A stretch of 64,000 bases of DNA, taken from contig NZ_FMHZ01000002.1 in assembly GCF_900090315.1 (NCBI RefSeq), positions 4,434,501 through 4,498,500 on the forward strand, given 5' to 3'. The notes below the pieces were generated by a model. That model did no database searches, was not told the origin of the DNA, and was given only the letters and a program-made list of their open reading frames with translations. The position numbers and the translations under genes are program-made. Source of the DNA: Micromonospora citrea. Its GTDB lineage: Bacteria > Actinomycetota > Actinomycetes > Mycobacteriales > Micromonosporaceae. How positions within the stretch are numbered: position 1 is the first letter of the stretch; every line of letters starts with the position of its first letter. Positions 28,319 through 35,282 of this stretch are shown here, in pieces.

Positions 28319-28555
28319 TCAGATGTTGAGGAGAGTCTCGTCGTACCAGACGTCCTCGTAACCGGGTGCCAGTACCACGCCCCAACCTGGTGAAGGGCGA
28401 GATACGGCCCAAGCTCCGGGGCGTGTTCGTCCAGGTGCTCGACGTGCAAGGGTGCAGAAGTTGTCGTCTTCCTGGGGAATCGCAGGGCCCCGCCACACGA
28501 ACCAGCCGTTGCCGTTGCCGGCGGTCGGGTGCCGCAGGGCGTTGAGCGGCTCCAT
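28319..28555 (-). pseudogene. Imm33/DUF2185-like immunity protein, two frameshifts
   Basis: Read across three pieces on the minus strand: NGWFVWRGPAIPQEDDNF, then (+1 shift) LHVEHLDEHAPELGPYLAL, then (shift back) PGWGVVLAPGYEDVWYDETL before a TGA at 28319-28321. GW.(V/I)W.GE, LH..HL...P....YL.LPPGW and YEDVWYDE.LL are, from memory, the landmarks of Imm33 (DUF2185) proteins, which neutralise polymorphic toxins. Two compensating indels break the frame, so it is no longer functional. Base composition is less GC-rich than the neighbours. No toxin gene survives nearby. Confidence 0.6.
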
Positions 28556-28868
28556 GTGGCGTGGGCGCGACAGCGCGAGGCCGACCATCGTTCGCTGTCT
28601 GGGCGGAACTGGCTCGACCGTGAAGCGTCGACACGTGTCGCGTTGCGCGGCTGGGACACCGAAGCCCGGCATACGCCGACGCCAGCTGATCATGTTGCCC
28701 ATCATGTGAAGTCGAGTTGTCATGGGTCAACCGGAGTACGACAGCGGCTGCCGGCGATGTCGGGTCTCATGACCTGCGTGACAGATCGGTCTCGGGACGT
28801 GGGTGACGCGTCCGGCCAGGACGATCGTGGCGTGCCCGCGCTTCCGGTCCAGCCTGGCGGAAGGGGAC

Positions 28869-29438
28869 ATGCCCGCCTGGGACGATGGGCGGGTGCAGAT
28901 CACCCGACTCATCACCTCGGAGGATGCGTCGGCCCTGGACGAGTTGCTTTGCGTCAACCGCGAGTTTCTCGCGCCGTGGGACCCGATCCGGAGTGAGGAC
29001 TACTTCACCGCACACGGCCAGCACGCCGTCATCGAAGCCGATCTCCAGCAGCACGAGCAGGGATCGAAGTTGCCCCACGTCATCCTCGACGACTCCGGTC
29101 GCGTGATCGGCCGCATCACGCTCAACGGCATCGTGCGCGGCCCCTTCCAGTCATGCGCCATGGGCTACTGGGTGAGCGCCAGCCACAATGGCCGAGGGTT
29201 CGCGAAGAAGGCGGTGCGCGAGATCGTGCGGGTGGCCTTCGAGGAGTTGGGGTTGCATCGGGTGCAGGCAGAGACCCTGCTGCACAACGTCAGATCGCAA
29301 CGGGTGTTGGAACGCAACGGGTTCGTGCGGTTCGGCATGGCGCCGGAGTACCTCAACATCGCCGGCCGGTGGCAGGATCACGCCATGTACCAGGTGGTGA
29401 ACCCGTCTTGGCAACCGGCTGAACGTCACCGCCCGTAA
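28869..29438 (+). CDS. GNAT acetyltransferase (RimJ/RimL type)
   Basis: 189 residues. RimJ/RimL layout: N-terminal NREFLAPWDP, the central VIGRITLNGIVRGPFQSC strand pair, GYWVSASHNGRGFAKKAVREI giving the acetyl-CoA pyrophosphate loop (NGRGFA for Q/RxxGxG/A), and the family ending LERNGFVRFG. Such enzymes acetylate N-termini of ribosomal or other proteins, or small molecules. ATG 28869 is used; the GTG at 28893 would give a start more typical of the family. An intact gene inside a decayed patch of immunity and transposase remnants. Confidence 0.85.
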   Translation: MPAWDDGRVQITRLITSEDASALDELLCVNREFLAPWDPIRSEDYFTAHGQHAVIEADLQQHEQGSKLPHVILDDSGRVIGRITLNGIVRGPFQSCAMGYWVSASHNGRGFAKKAVREIVRVAFEELGLHRVQAETLLHNVRSQRVLERNGFVRFGMAPEYLNIAGRWQDHAMYQVVNPSWQPAERHRP

Positions 29439-29477
29439 CGCAGCACGTCGAAGCCCGCGTCAGTGCTCAAGGCGCCC

Positions 29478-29672
29478 AGGTGCTTGCTGACACTGATCGC
29501 GCCAGCCGGGTGCGGCCGGTCCCTGTCGGGTCCACCCTGCGGGTCACAAGGTATAGGCGGGTTGTTCGGAGATGCCCGCCCGGCGGGCGTGGGTCGCCCG
29601 GCGGTAGCGGGCGTTCAACGACTCGACAGCGTTGGTGGCGTTCGGTGCGCCCTCGATGCTTCGCTGTCTCTT
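29478..29672 (-). mobile_element. IS256-family (mutator) transposase fragment
   Basis: One minus-strand frame reads NATNAVESLNARYRRATHAR, matching the C-terminal TNAIESLNARxRRA signature of mutator transposases. About 15 codons later it is out of frame, and the adjacent frame continues RLYLVTRRVDPTGTGRTR, the next conserved block of the same family. Only this C-terminal scrap remains, with a frameshift, and no terminal repeats are seen. It abuts the MarR gene end. Confidence 0.65.
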
Positions 29673-29675
29673 GAG

Positions 29676-30143
29676 CTACCGCGTACGCAGCCGCTCTGTC
29701 TGCTGACTGCCGACCTCGGTGGTGCGCTGCAGGTATCGCTCGATCACCGCGAGTTCCTCGTCGGTGAAGTCTTCGAGCGCTTGGACGAAGGCGTGGCCGG
29801 GCACGTCCCATGCCGCTTGCAGTTCTGCGTTGCGCTGTGTGGTCAGCGAGACCCGCGCCTTCCTGCGGTCCTGTGGGTCCGGTCTTCTCTCGACGAGGCG
29901 GGCCCGCTCCAGCCGATCAACCAGCCGGGTGGCCGATCCCGAGGTCAGGCCGGTCAACTTCGCGATCTCGCCGGTGGTGAGCGGTTCGGATTCGAGGCCG
30001 AGCAGGCTTATGCACTGCAGGTCCGTCGGGTGCAGCCCGAGTCGGTCGGCGAGGGTCTGGTTGAAGAGGGTGTAGGCGGCATGGTGCCGCCGGGCGGCCG
30101 TGGTGACGGCCGATAGGAGTTCCGCGCGGCTCTGGTTTGACAC
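29676..30143 (-). CDS. MarR-family transcriptional regulator
   Basis: 155 residues with the MarR winged helix: LGLHPTDLQCISLLGLE, TTGEIAKLTGLTSGSATRLVDRLE as the recognition helix pair, and the wing LVERRPDPQDRRKARVSLT. GTG at 30143 with a GGGGAG site. It is divergent from a SnoaL-like gene, and a 45-bp palindrome fills the space between, so it most likely represses both. Ligand unknown; MarR proteins usually sense phenolics or oxidants. Confidence 0.9.
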   Translation of the reverse strand: MSNQSRAELLSAVTTAARRHHAAYTLFNQTLADRLGLHPTDLQCISLLGLESEPLTTGEIAKLTGLTSGSATRLVDRLERARLVERRPDPQDRRKARVSLTTQRNAELQAAWDVPGHAFVQALEDFTDEELAVIERYLQRTTEVGSQQTERLRTR

Positions 30144-30160
30144 GGCTCAGCTCCCCTTCC

Positions 30161-30205
30161 TACGATATCTGCGTCACGCAGATATCGCGTGACGCAGATA
30201 TCGTA
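30161..30205. promoter_or_regulatory. 45-bp MarR operator with nested dyads
   Basis: Two perfect 19-bp arms, TACGATATCTGCGTCACGC (30161-30179) and its complement (30187-30205), around AGATATC. A smaller dyad GATATCTGCGT/ACGCAGATATC (30164-30186, centre C) overlaps the left side, so two MarR dimers could bind in alternative registers. Lies between the MarR start and the start of the divergent gene. Confidence 0.8.
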
Positions 30206-30225
30206 TCTGTTGACAGGAGATCATT

Positions 30226-30687
30226 GTGAGACCCCCATCCGACGCCCAGCTCCGCGACCTCTACGGCCGCTGGGCCGAGATGTGGCGCGGCGACTTCAGC
30301 CACGCCAACGAGATCCTCGACCGCGACTTCGTCGTGCACCAGGCACGGCCGGACGGCACCGACTCCGAAGCGACGACCGGCCCCGCACGGCTGCTCCCCG
30401 AGATCGAGCAGACGATGGCAGCGTTCGGCGACGTCACCATCACCGTCGACGTCGGACCGATCGTCCAGGACGACCTGGTCTCCGCGCGGTGGACCATGCA
30501 CGCCACCTACGCGGGAGGCCTTCCGCAGGCGACCGCGCCGATCGGCACCAAGATTGCGTTCAGTGGCCACGACATCCTGCGCGTGTCCGGCGGCAAGTTC
30601 GTCGAGTACTGGACCTGCACCGACGTCTTGGACGGCCTTGCCCAACTCGGAGCGATCGCCGGCCCCAACGGACCGGCCCACCGGTAA
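30226..30687 (+). CDS. SnoaL-like / NTF2-fold protein
   Basis: 153 residues with the cone-fold pattern of SnoaL-like ester cyclases and polyketide-cyclase-like proteins: LRDLYGRWAEMWRGD at the start, an N-terminal FVVHQ strand, PIVQDDLVSARWTMHATYAG, and the strand DILRVSGGKFVEYW at the end. GTG 30226 has AGGAGA 5 nt upstream. Controlled, by position, by the divergent MarR. Function is open: these small proteins range from cyclases to hydrolases or mere ligand binders. Confidence 0.8.
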   Translation: MRPPSDAQLRDLYGRWAEMWRGDFSHANEILDRDFVVHQARPDGTDSEATTGPARLLPEIEQTMAAFGDVTITVDVGPIVQDDLVSARWTMHATYAGGLPQATAPIGTKIAFSGHDILRVSGGKFVEYWTCTDVLDGLAQLGAIAGPNGPAHR

Positions 30688-30701
30688 CGCTCGCCCCATG
30701 C

Positions 30702-30944
30702 TCACTGAGGGGCCAGGCTGGGCGTCCCCATCTGGTTGAACCGGTGAATGACCTGCCGGACGGAGTCCTCGTCGGTCAGGGCCAGGCGGGCGATCACCGG
30801 CACGGTGTTCCCTCCAGCCGAGGCGAGCACGACCAGCGTTCGACACAGACGGACCGCCGATCTCGTCCCGAGAACCAGACGTTGCGAGTCCTGACCTTCT
30901 TGATCACTCAATCGGCGTGCCCGCACGGGTTCTGCCACCCGCAT
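30702..30944 (-). pseudogene. IS630-family transposase, N-terminal fragment
   Basis: 80 codons from ATG 30944: MRVAEPVRARRLSDQEGQ, then VLASAGGNTVPVIARLAL and SVRQVIHRFNQMG, the N-terminal HTH region of actinobacterial IS630 transposases. It ends SLAPQ then TGA exactly where the family has a conserved Trp (P-R-W-A), so a TGG to TGA nonsense change is likely. The DDE catalytic part is gone. No terminal inverted repeats are recognisable. Confidence 0.65.
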
Positions 30945-31031
30945 AGCCTCGACCGGTGCCGGGTCCGCGGAGCGGGCCCGGCACCGCGTGTCACCAGACC
31001 CGCCGCCGTCTGTGGTCACGACACCAGGGGC

Positions 31032-31625
31032 TCATTCGCCCAGCGGAGCACCCCGCCAGCGCCATTCCCCGAGCTGTGGGCGTCCCGGCAGCTCGATCCG
31101 GCCGGTGGACCACCGCAGTGCCGCCCACGGGTCGACGGTGGCCAGTTCCCGCGCCGCCTCAGGAAACAGTCGGGCGAGTACGCGAGCGCACACCTCACGC
31201 GGGGGGTCGATGGCAAGACCCAGGCCCTGGGCGATGTCGTCCCCGTGCAGCAACGTCTCCACGCACCCCATGGCGGCGAAGCCCTCCGGATCAGCTTGAC
31301 CCGCCGGGTGGTAGGCCCGGACATCCGCTCCGGACGTGCGCACCGTGGCTGCCAGGATGCGGCCACCCGCCTCGGCGAACTCCAGTACCTCCGCCGGGGA
31401 AGCGTCCTTGTCGGCGACTGCCATGAAGCGCGTGAACCGCCCCTCCGGCCGGGCCACCAGCTGGCCCGCGAACGACATCAGGCAGTCACCGATGTGTTCG
31501 GCGGTGTGCCAGCAGTCCCACTCCAGGCTGCCCGCCCGCGTGGACCAGTCCAGCCCGGTCGCTGGTCGTAGGCTGGCGACAACGCTGGACAATGCCGCAT
31601 CGAGATCATCGGCGGTGACCGCCAC
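31032..31625 (-). CDS. Maleylpyruvate isomerase N-terminal-like (mycothiol/DinB fold) protein
   Basis: 197 residues resembling the four-helix metal-binding domain of mycothiol-dependent maleylpyruvate isomerases: a first-helix WDCWHTAEHIGDCL histidine motif, FAEAGGRILAATV, and the second metal motif ETLLHGDDIAQGLG. The C-terminal DPWAALRWSTGRIELPG segment is the usual tail. Such proteins may use mycothiol as thiol cofactor, which fits the presence of mshB at 56.4 kb. Start GTG 31625. The actual substrate is unknown. 31626-31898 downstream of the SDR gene holds nothing I can support. Confidence 0.75.
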   Translation of the reverse strand: MAVTADDLDAALSSVVASLRPATGLDWSTRAGSLEWDCWHTAEHIGDCLMSFAGQLVARPEGRFTRFMAVADKDASPAEVLEFAEAGGRILAATVRTSGADVRAYHPAGQADPEGFAAMGCVETLLHGDDIAQGLGLAIDPPREVCARVLARLFPEAARELATVDPWAALRWSTGRIELPGRPQLGEWRWRGAPLGE

Positions 31626-31898
31626 GTCTTCCCCCCAGGTGCGCGAGGCCGATGTCGCACCGGCCTTGATCGGTAGCCGCCACCATGCCTGACCGGTGTG
31701 ACACCGAAGCCCTGAAAGCCTCGTGAGCAGGCGTGCAGCAGCGGTGCCCTCGGCGGACGAACGCGGCCAGGGGTCCCGCTTCAGCGCCTGAGCGCGCGCA
31801 CCTGGCGACGGTGTGCGGCACGACGCGCCCGGCGGGACGACGGCAGGCTGACCCCCTTCCTCCTCGTCCCCGGCGAGAGGGCCGTGGTCCCGCTCAGG

Positions 31899-32759
31899 TC
31901 AGGCCGCTCCCGGCGCCGGGATCGCCTTCTCGGCGGCGCGGCTCACCTCTTCCCAGGCCGCCCAGGTCTCCATGCGCCGCTTCGAGATGTCGAAGGCGAC
32001 GTCGTAGACCATGCTGCCCAGCAGGAGCCGCAGGGGCGGGTCGTCGCTGGCGACCAGCTTCATCACGGCCTCGGCGGCCAGCCGCGGCTCGCTGTCGACC
32101 GACCCCTCCGCCCACTGCCTGGCCAGTTCCTCGCGCAGGGCGTCGTAGGCCGGGTTCGGGGTGGTCGCCCTGCTGCTGGTGTAGAGGTCCGTCCAGTAGC
32201 CGCCCGGCTGGACGATGGTGACCTTGACGCCGAAGCGGGCGGCCTCGGCGGCCAGCGCCTCGCTCATGCCCTCCAGGGCGAACTTGCTCGCGCTGTAGAG
32301 CCCCGTGCTGGGGAACCCGCCGAGCGCGCCGATGCTGGAGATCTGCACGAGGTGCCCGCTGCCCTGGGCCCGCAGGTGCGGCAGGACGGCCTGGCTGACC
32401 CAGAGCGCGCCGAAGAAGTTGAGGTCCAACTGGGCGCGGGCCTCGGCCTCGGTGAACTCCTCCACCATCCCGGCATACAGCGCGCCCGCGTTGTTCACGA
32501 CGATGTCGAGCCGGCCGAAGTGCTGGACCGCCCGGGCGGTGACGTCGAAGACCGCCGCGCGGTCGGTGACGTCGAGGCGCAGCGCCAGCAGCCGGCCGGG
32601 ATGCCGGGCGGCGAGGTCGTCGAGCGGCGAGACGTCGCGGGCCGCGCCGACCACACGGTCACCGGCGGCGAGCGCGGCCTCGGTGAACGCGCGGCCAAGG
32701 CCACGACTCGCTCCGGTGATCAACCAGACCCGGGACGTGGCGGTGGCTGAGGCTTCCAT
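31899..32759 (-). CDS. Short-chain dehydrogenase/reductase
   Basis: 286 residues of classical SDR: cofactor loop TGASRGLGRAF (about 15-25), LDVTD, NNAGAL, catalytic Ser in ISSIGALGG and YSASK with the Tyr/Lys pair. The R after the glycine loop suggests NADP(H). ATG 32759 has a GGGGAGGAA site; a TetR gene is divergent and a palindromic operator (32780-32794) overlies the promoter. Probably an inducible oxidoreductase repressed by that TetR protein. Confidence 0.92.
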   Translation of the reverse strand: MEASATATSRVWLITGASRGLGRAFTEAALAAGDRVVGAARDVSPLDDLAARHPGRLLALRLDVTDRAAVFDVTARAVQHFGRLDIVVNNAGALYAGMVEEFTEAEARAQLDLNFFGALWVSQAVLPHLRAQGSGHLVQISSIGALGGFPSTGLYSASKFALEGMSEALAAEAARFGVKVTIVQPGGYWTDLYTSSRATTPNPAYDALREELARQWAEGSVDSEPRLAAEAVMKLVASDDPPLRLLLGSMVYDVAFDISKRRMETWAAWEEVSRAAEKAIPAPGAA

Positions 32760-32779
32760 CAGGGTTCCTCCCCATTAGC

Positions 32780-32794
32780 GAGACGGACCGTCTC
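32780..32794. promoter_or_regulatory. TetR operator 1
   Basis: GAGACGG-A-CCGTCTC, perfect 7-bp arms, next to the SDR promoter. Confidence 0.75.
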
Positions 32795-32839
32795 GTCTTG
32801 CTGATGTCGGTGACTCTACCCGCCCCGGCGCGACTGTCA

Positions 32840-32852
32840 AGACGGACCGTCT
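32840..32852. promoter_or_regulatory. TetR operator 2
   Basis: AGACGG-A-CCGTCT, the same palindrome with one base pair less on each side, centred 59 bp from operator 1 and just upstream of the -10 of the tetR gene. Confidence 0.75.
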
Positions 32853-32863
32853 CGTCTCTTTGC

Positions 32864-32869
32864 TAGATT
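32864..32869 (+). promoter_or_regulatory. -10 box of leaderless tetR
   Basis: TAGATT, 6 nt before GTG 32876. Confidence 0.55.
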
Positions 32870-32875
32870 GGCTCC

Positions 32876-33496
32876 GTGCCCAAGCAGAAGACCGCCCCGG
32901 ACTCCAGCCGCCGCAGCGAAGCGGCGCGGAGGGCCATCCTCACCGCCGCCCTCGACCTCGTCGGCGAGCTGGGCTACGCGAAGCTCAGCATCGAGGGCAT
33001 CGCCGCCGCCGCCGGCGTCGGCAAGCAGACCATCTACCGCTGGTGGCCGTCGAAGGGCGCGCTGCTGTTCGACGCCCTCCTCACGTTCGCCACGGACGGG
33101 CAGGACGGGCAGAGCGCCGCCCTGCCCGACACCGGCGACCTGGCGGCCGACCTGAAACTGGTCCTGCGGGCCACCGTCGCCGAGCTGAACGAGCCGCGCT
33201 ACGACCAGCCCATGCGCGCCCTGCACACCGAGATCGTCCATGACCCCGCGCTGGCCGCCGACTACGCGGAGCGGCTGGACGGGCCCATGCGGGAGATCAA
33301 GAAGGAGCGCCTGCGCGCCGCCCAGCGGGCGGGCCAACTGGCCGGGGACGTCGACCTCGACGTGGCCGTCGACCTGTTGTTCGGGCCGGTGCTCAACCGG
33401 TGGCTCCAGCGCACCGCGCCGCTGACTCCCGAGTACGCCGACCAGGTGGTGGACACGGCACTGCGCGGGCTGCGGCCCCGCGACCGCCAGGGCTGA
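32876..33496 (+). CDS. TetR/AcrR-family transcriptional regulator
   Basis: 206 residues. HTH at about 18-65 (LSIEGIAAAAGVGKQTIYRWWPSK), followed by a TetR_C (AefR-like) ligand domain ending RWLQRTAPLTPEYADQVVDTALRGL. GTG start directly after a -10 box. The divergent SDR gene and the pair of identical operators make it the likely repressor of that gene and of itself. Confidence 0.9.
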   Translation: MPKQKTAPDSSRRSEAARRAILTAALDLVGELGYAKLSIEGIAAAAGVGKQTIYRWWPSKGALLFDALLTFATDGQDGQSAALPDTGDLAADLKLVLRATVAELNEPRYDQPMRALHTEIVHDPALAADYAERLDGPMREIKKERLRAAQRAGQLAGDVDLDVAVDLLFGPVLNRWLQRTAPLTPEYADQVVDTALRGLRPRDRQG

Positions 33497-33560
33497 CGGG
33501 CCGAACGCGGCTCAGCCCGGCCGACGCCGGGTCGCCCCCGCCCAGCCGGTCCGACGACGG

Positions 33561-33671
33561 TCACCTCCGCTTCGAGGAGTTCACCGCCCAGACCGCCACG
33601 GCGGCGCAGACGCCCAGGCAACCGACAACGCCGCAGAGCAGTCCGCCGACGGCGACGAGGCTCGATCCCAT
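33561..33671 (-). CDS. 36-residue single-span membrane microprotein
   Basis: MGSSLVAVGGLLCGVVGCLG begins a protein that is almost entirely one hydrophobic helix, with Cys at 13, 18 and 22, ending VWAVNSSKRR, so a positive-inside C-terminus is likely. A minus-strand TAGGAT (33678-33683) sits exactly 6 nt before the ATG, the leaderless promoter spacing seen for many real genes here. No homologue recognised. It is too short for ordinary gene finders. Confidence 0.55.
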   Translation of the reverse strand: MGSSLVAVGGLLCGVVGCLGVCAAVAVWAVNSSKRR

Positions 33672-33812
33672 GAGCGGATCCTAGGCGTACGGCGGGCGAC
33701 GGCAGACCCGGCCCGGTGCTCCCGCGTCGCGTCGGGGCGCCTCTCGGCTGGTCCCTCCAGCGGGGGAGACGGATCCCCCCGGCACGGGAGTGGAACCCCC
33801 GTCGGCCGTGGC

Positions 33813-33818
33813 TACGGT
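33813..33818 (+). promoter_or_regulatory. -10 box of leaderless membrane-protein operon
   Basis: TACGGT, 7 nt before ATG 33826. Confidence 0.55.
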
Positions 33819-33825
33819 CGCAGGT

Positions 33826-34287
33826 ATGGACGATCATGTTCGCGGCCGGAGATGGCCGGCGTACGGGGTGGCGGCGCTGTTCCTCGCGTATGCGGTGGGA
33901 AAGGCCGTCTTCGCCGCGGAGTCCCGGCTCGGATTCCCGGGCGGTCCGGTCGTGTCGGCCGCCGAGCACGAGAGCTACGCCCGCGACGTGATGGACGTGG
34001 CCACCGCGCAGTGGTCGGCGGCCGCGTCCGGGCTGCTGGCCGCCTGCCTCGCCGTCGCCACCGTCACGAGGCCGGGGCGCAGGGTGCCGCGCCCTCTGAT
34101 GCTGCTGGTGCTCGTCGGCATGCTGCTGGCCGGCGGCTCCGGCGCTCTGATCATGGCGGTGGACGGGTTCGTCGGCATCGGTGTGGGCTGGCAGTGGTAC
34201 CACGGGCTCGTCGGGCTCGTCGCGATCGGGCTGCTCCTGGAGACGATCCGGTCCTACGCGAAGTCGACGAGACGTGCCCCGGCCTGA
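33826..34287 (+). CDS. Hypothetical four-helix membrane protein
   Basis: 153 residues, helices near 10-28, 62-82, 92-112 and 118-140, with a periplasmic loop SAAEHESYARDVMDVATAQW. It resembles the next gene in layout (both have an outer loop, then W followed by an Ala-rich helix), so the pair may be a duplicated or heterodimeric membrane unit. The end overlaps the next start by 14 nt, indicating coupling. No functional motif recognised. Confidence 0.75.
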   Translation: MDDHVRGRRWPAYGVAALFLAYAVGKAVFAAESRLGFPGGPVVSAAEHESYARDVMDVATAQWSAAASGLLAACLAVATVTRPGRRVPRPLMLLVLVGMLLAGGSGALIMAVDGFVGIGVGWQWYHGLVGLVAIGLLLETIRSYAKSTRRAPA

Positions 34288-34825
34288 CCGCGCCCGATGG
34301 GGCGCGTACGGGGCGGCGGCGTGCGCCACGGCCTACGGGTCGATGAAGCTCGCGCAGGCGCTCGGCGCCAACGCGCTGGCCGACAAGGACCCGCTCCCGC
34401 CGGAACTGCGGGAGCGGTTGCTCGCCCGGGATCCGATGTTCGTGGCGAGCCACTGGGTGCTGGCCACCGCCGCGGTGGTCGGCGTCGTGGTCGCGCTGGC
34501 CACCCTGCGCCCGTGGCAGGCCGCCCTGCCGCGCCGTCTCCTGCTCGTGGTCGCGTGGACGCTGGGAGTCTTCATGATCTCGCGGTCGGTCGGGCTGCTC
34601 GGGTTCGGCTTCGTCGGCGACACGCTGCTGTTGACGGGGGTGCGCCCGCCACCGGCCGAACACGCCGCGCTGGCCCGCGAACTCGCGTGGTGGGACCTGC
34701 TGCTGTGGTCGCCGTTCTTCCTGCTCTGGGGGGCGTCGTGGACGGCGGCGGGATGGCGGCTGGGCAGGAGGCGGGCCGCCACCGAGCCCCGGGTGCCCGG
34801 GCCGGCTCAGCCACCGCCCATCTGA
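34274..34825 (+). CDS. Hypothetical four-helix membrane protein
   Basis: 183 residues, GTG 34274 inside the end of the upstream gene (14-nt overlap). Helices near 10-25, 60-80, 88-115 and 148-168; the first loop ends ARDPMFVASHWVLATAAVVG, comparable with the loop in the partner protein. An uncharged Pro/Gln tail (PGPAQPPPI) follows a basic stretch. Function unknown; membrane location clear. The last 19 nt overlap the convergent small gene 34807-35016. Confidence 0.72.
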   Translation: MPRPDRARWGAYGAAACATAYGSMKLAQALGANALADKDPLPPELRERLLARDPMFVASHWVLATAAVVGVVVALATLRPWQAALPRRLLLVVAWTLGVFMISRSVGLLGFGFVGDTLLLTGVRPPPAEHAALARELAWWDLLLWSPFFLLWGASWTAAGWRLGRRRAATEPRVPGPAQPPPI

Positions 34826-35016
34826 CCGTGCCGCCACACCTCCCCCTGGACGCCGTGGCGCTCCGCCGCGTACCGCTCCTGCGTGGCGGCCGCGTCGCGC
34901 GCGGCGGCGGAGTCCTCAGGGGAGGACCGCCGCCGTCGGTCCCGCCGACCCACGACGGCGAACGCCAGCGCGGCGAGCACCACGACGATCCCGATGATCA
35001 CCAACGCCGTCTTCAT
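34807..35016 (-). CDS. Small single-span membrane protein
   Basis: 69 residues: MKTALVIIGIVVVLAALAFA is a single N-terminal helix followed by an Arg cluster (GRRDRRRR) and a charged, Ala-rich cytosolic tail that could form a short coiled coil (DSAAARDAAATQERYAAER). No known function. Ends inside the convergent membrane gene. Start ATG 35016 lacks a clear ribosome site. Confidence 0.55.
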   Translation of the reverse strand: MKTALVIIGIVVVLAALAFAVVGRRDRRRRSSPEDSAAARDAAATQERYAAERHGVQGEVWRHGQMGGG

Positions 35017-35270
35017 GCGCCGCAGGGTGCGGCCTCGGCGCCACCGTCGCGGGGGCCGCCGGTCCCGCCGAGTCGACCGGTCGAGGACCTGGCGGGCCCC
35101 GACCGGCGGCGGCCGACCCGCGGGCTGGGCACGGACCCCGGGCCACGCTGCGCCCCATGGCTCTCCCCGACGCGCCGCGCGGATCCGGCGCTCCCCGTCA
35201 CAAGGCCCGGGAACAGGGGCGGGAGCAGGGCGGCCGACGGCGCCGTCTGACCGGGGAGCCGTCGACCGCC

Positions 35271-35276
35271 TACGAT
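35271..35276 (+). promoter_or_regulatory. -10 box of leaderless gene 35283
   Basis: TACGAT, 6 nt before the ATG. Confidence 0.55.
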
Positions 35277-35282
35277 CTCGCC

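Noticed and set aside
31606..31821. 71-codon frame upstream of the MPI-like gene
   Set aside because: No start context, overlaps the real GTG start region, and composition is random.
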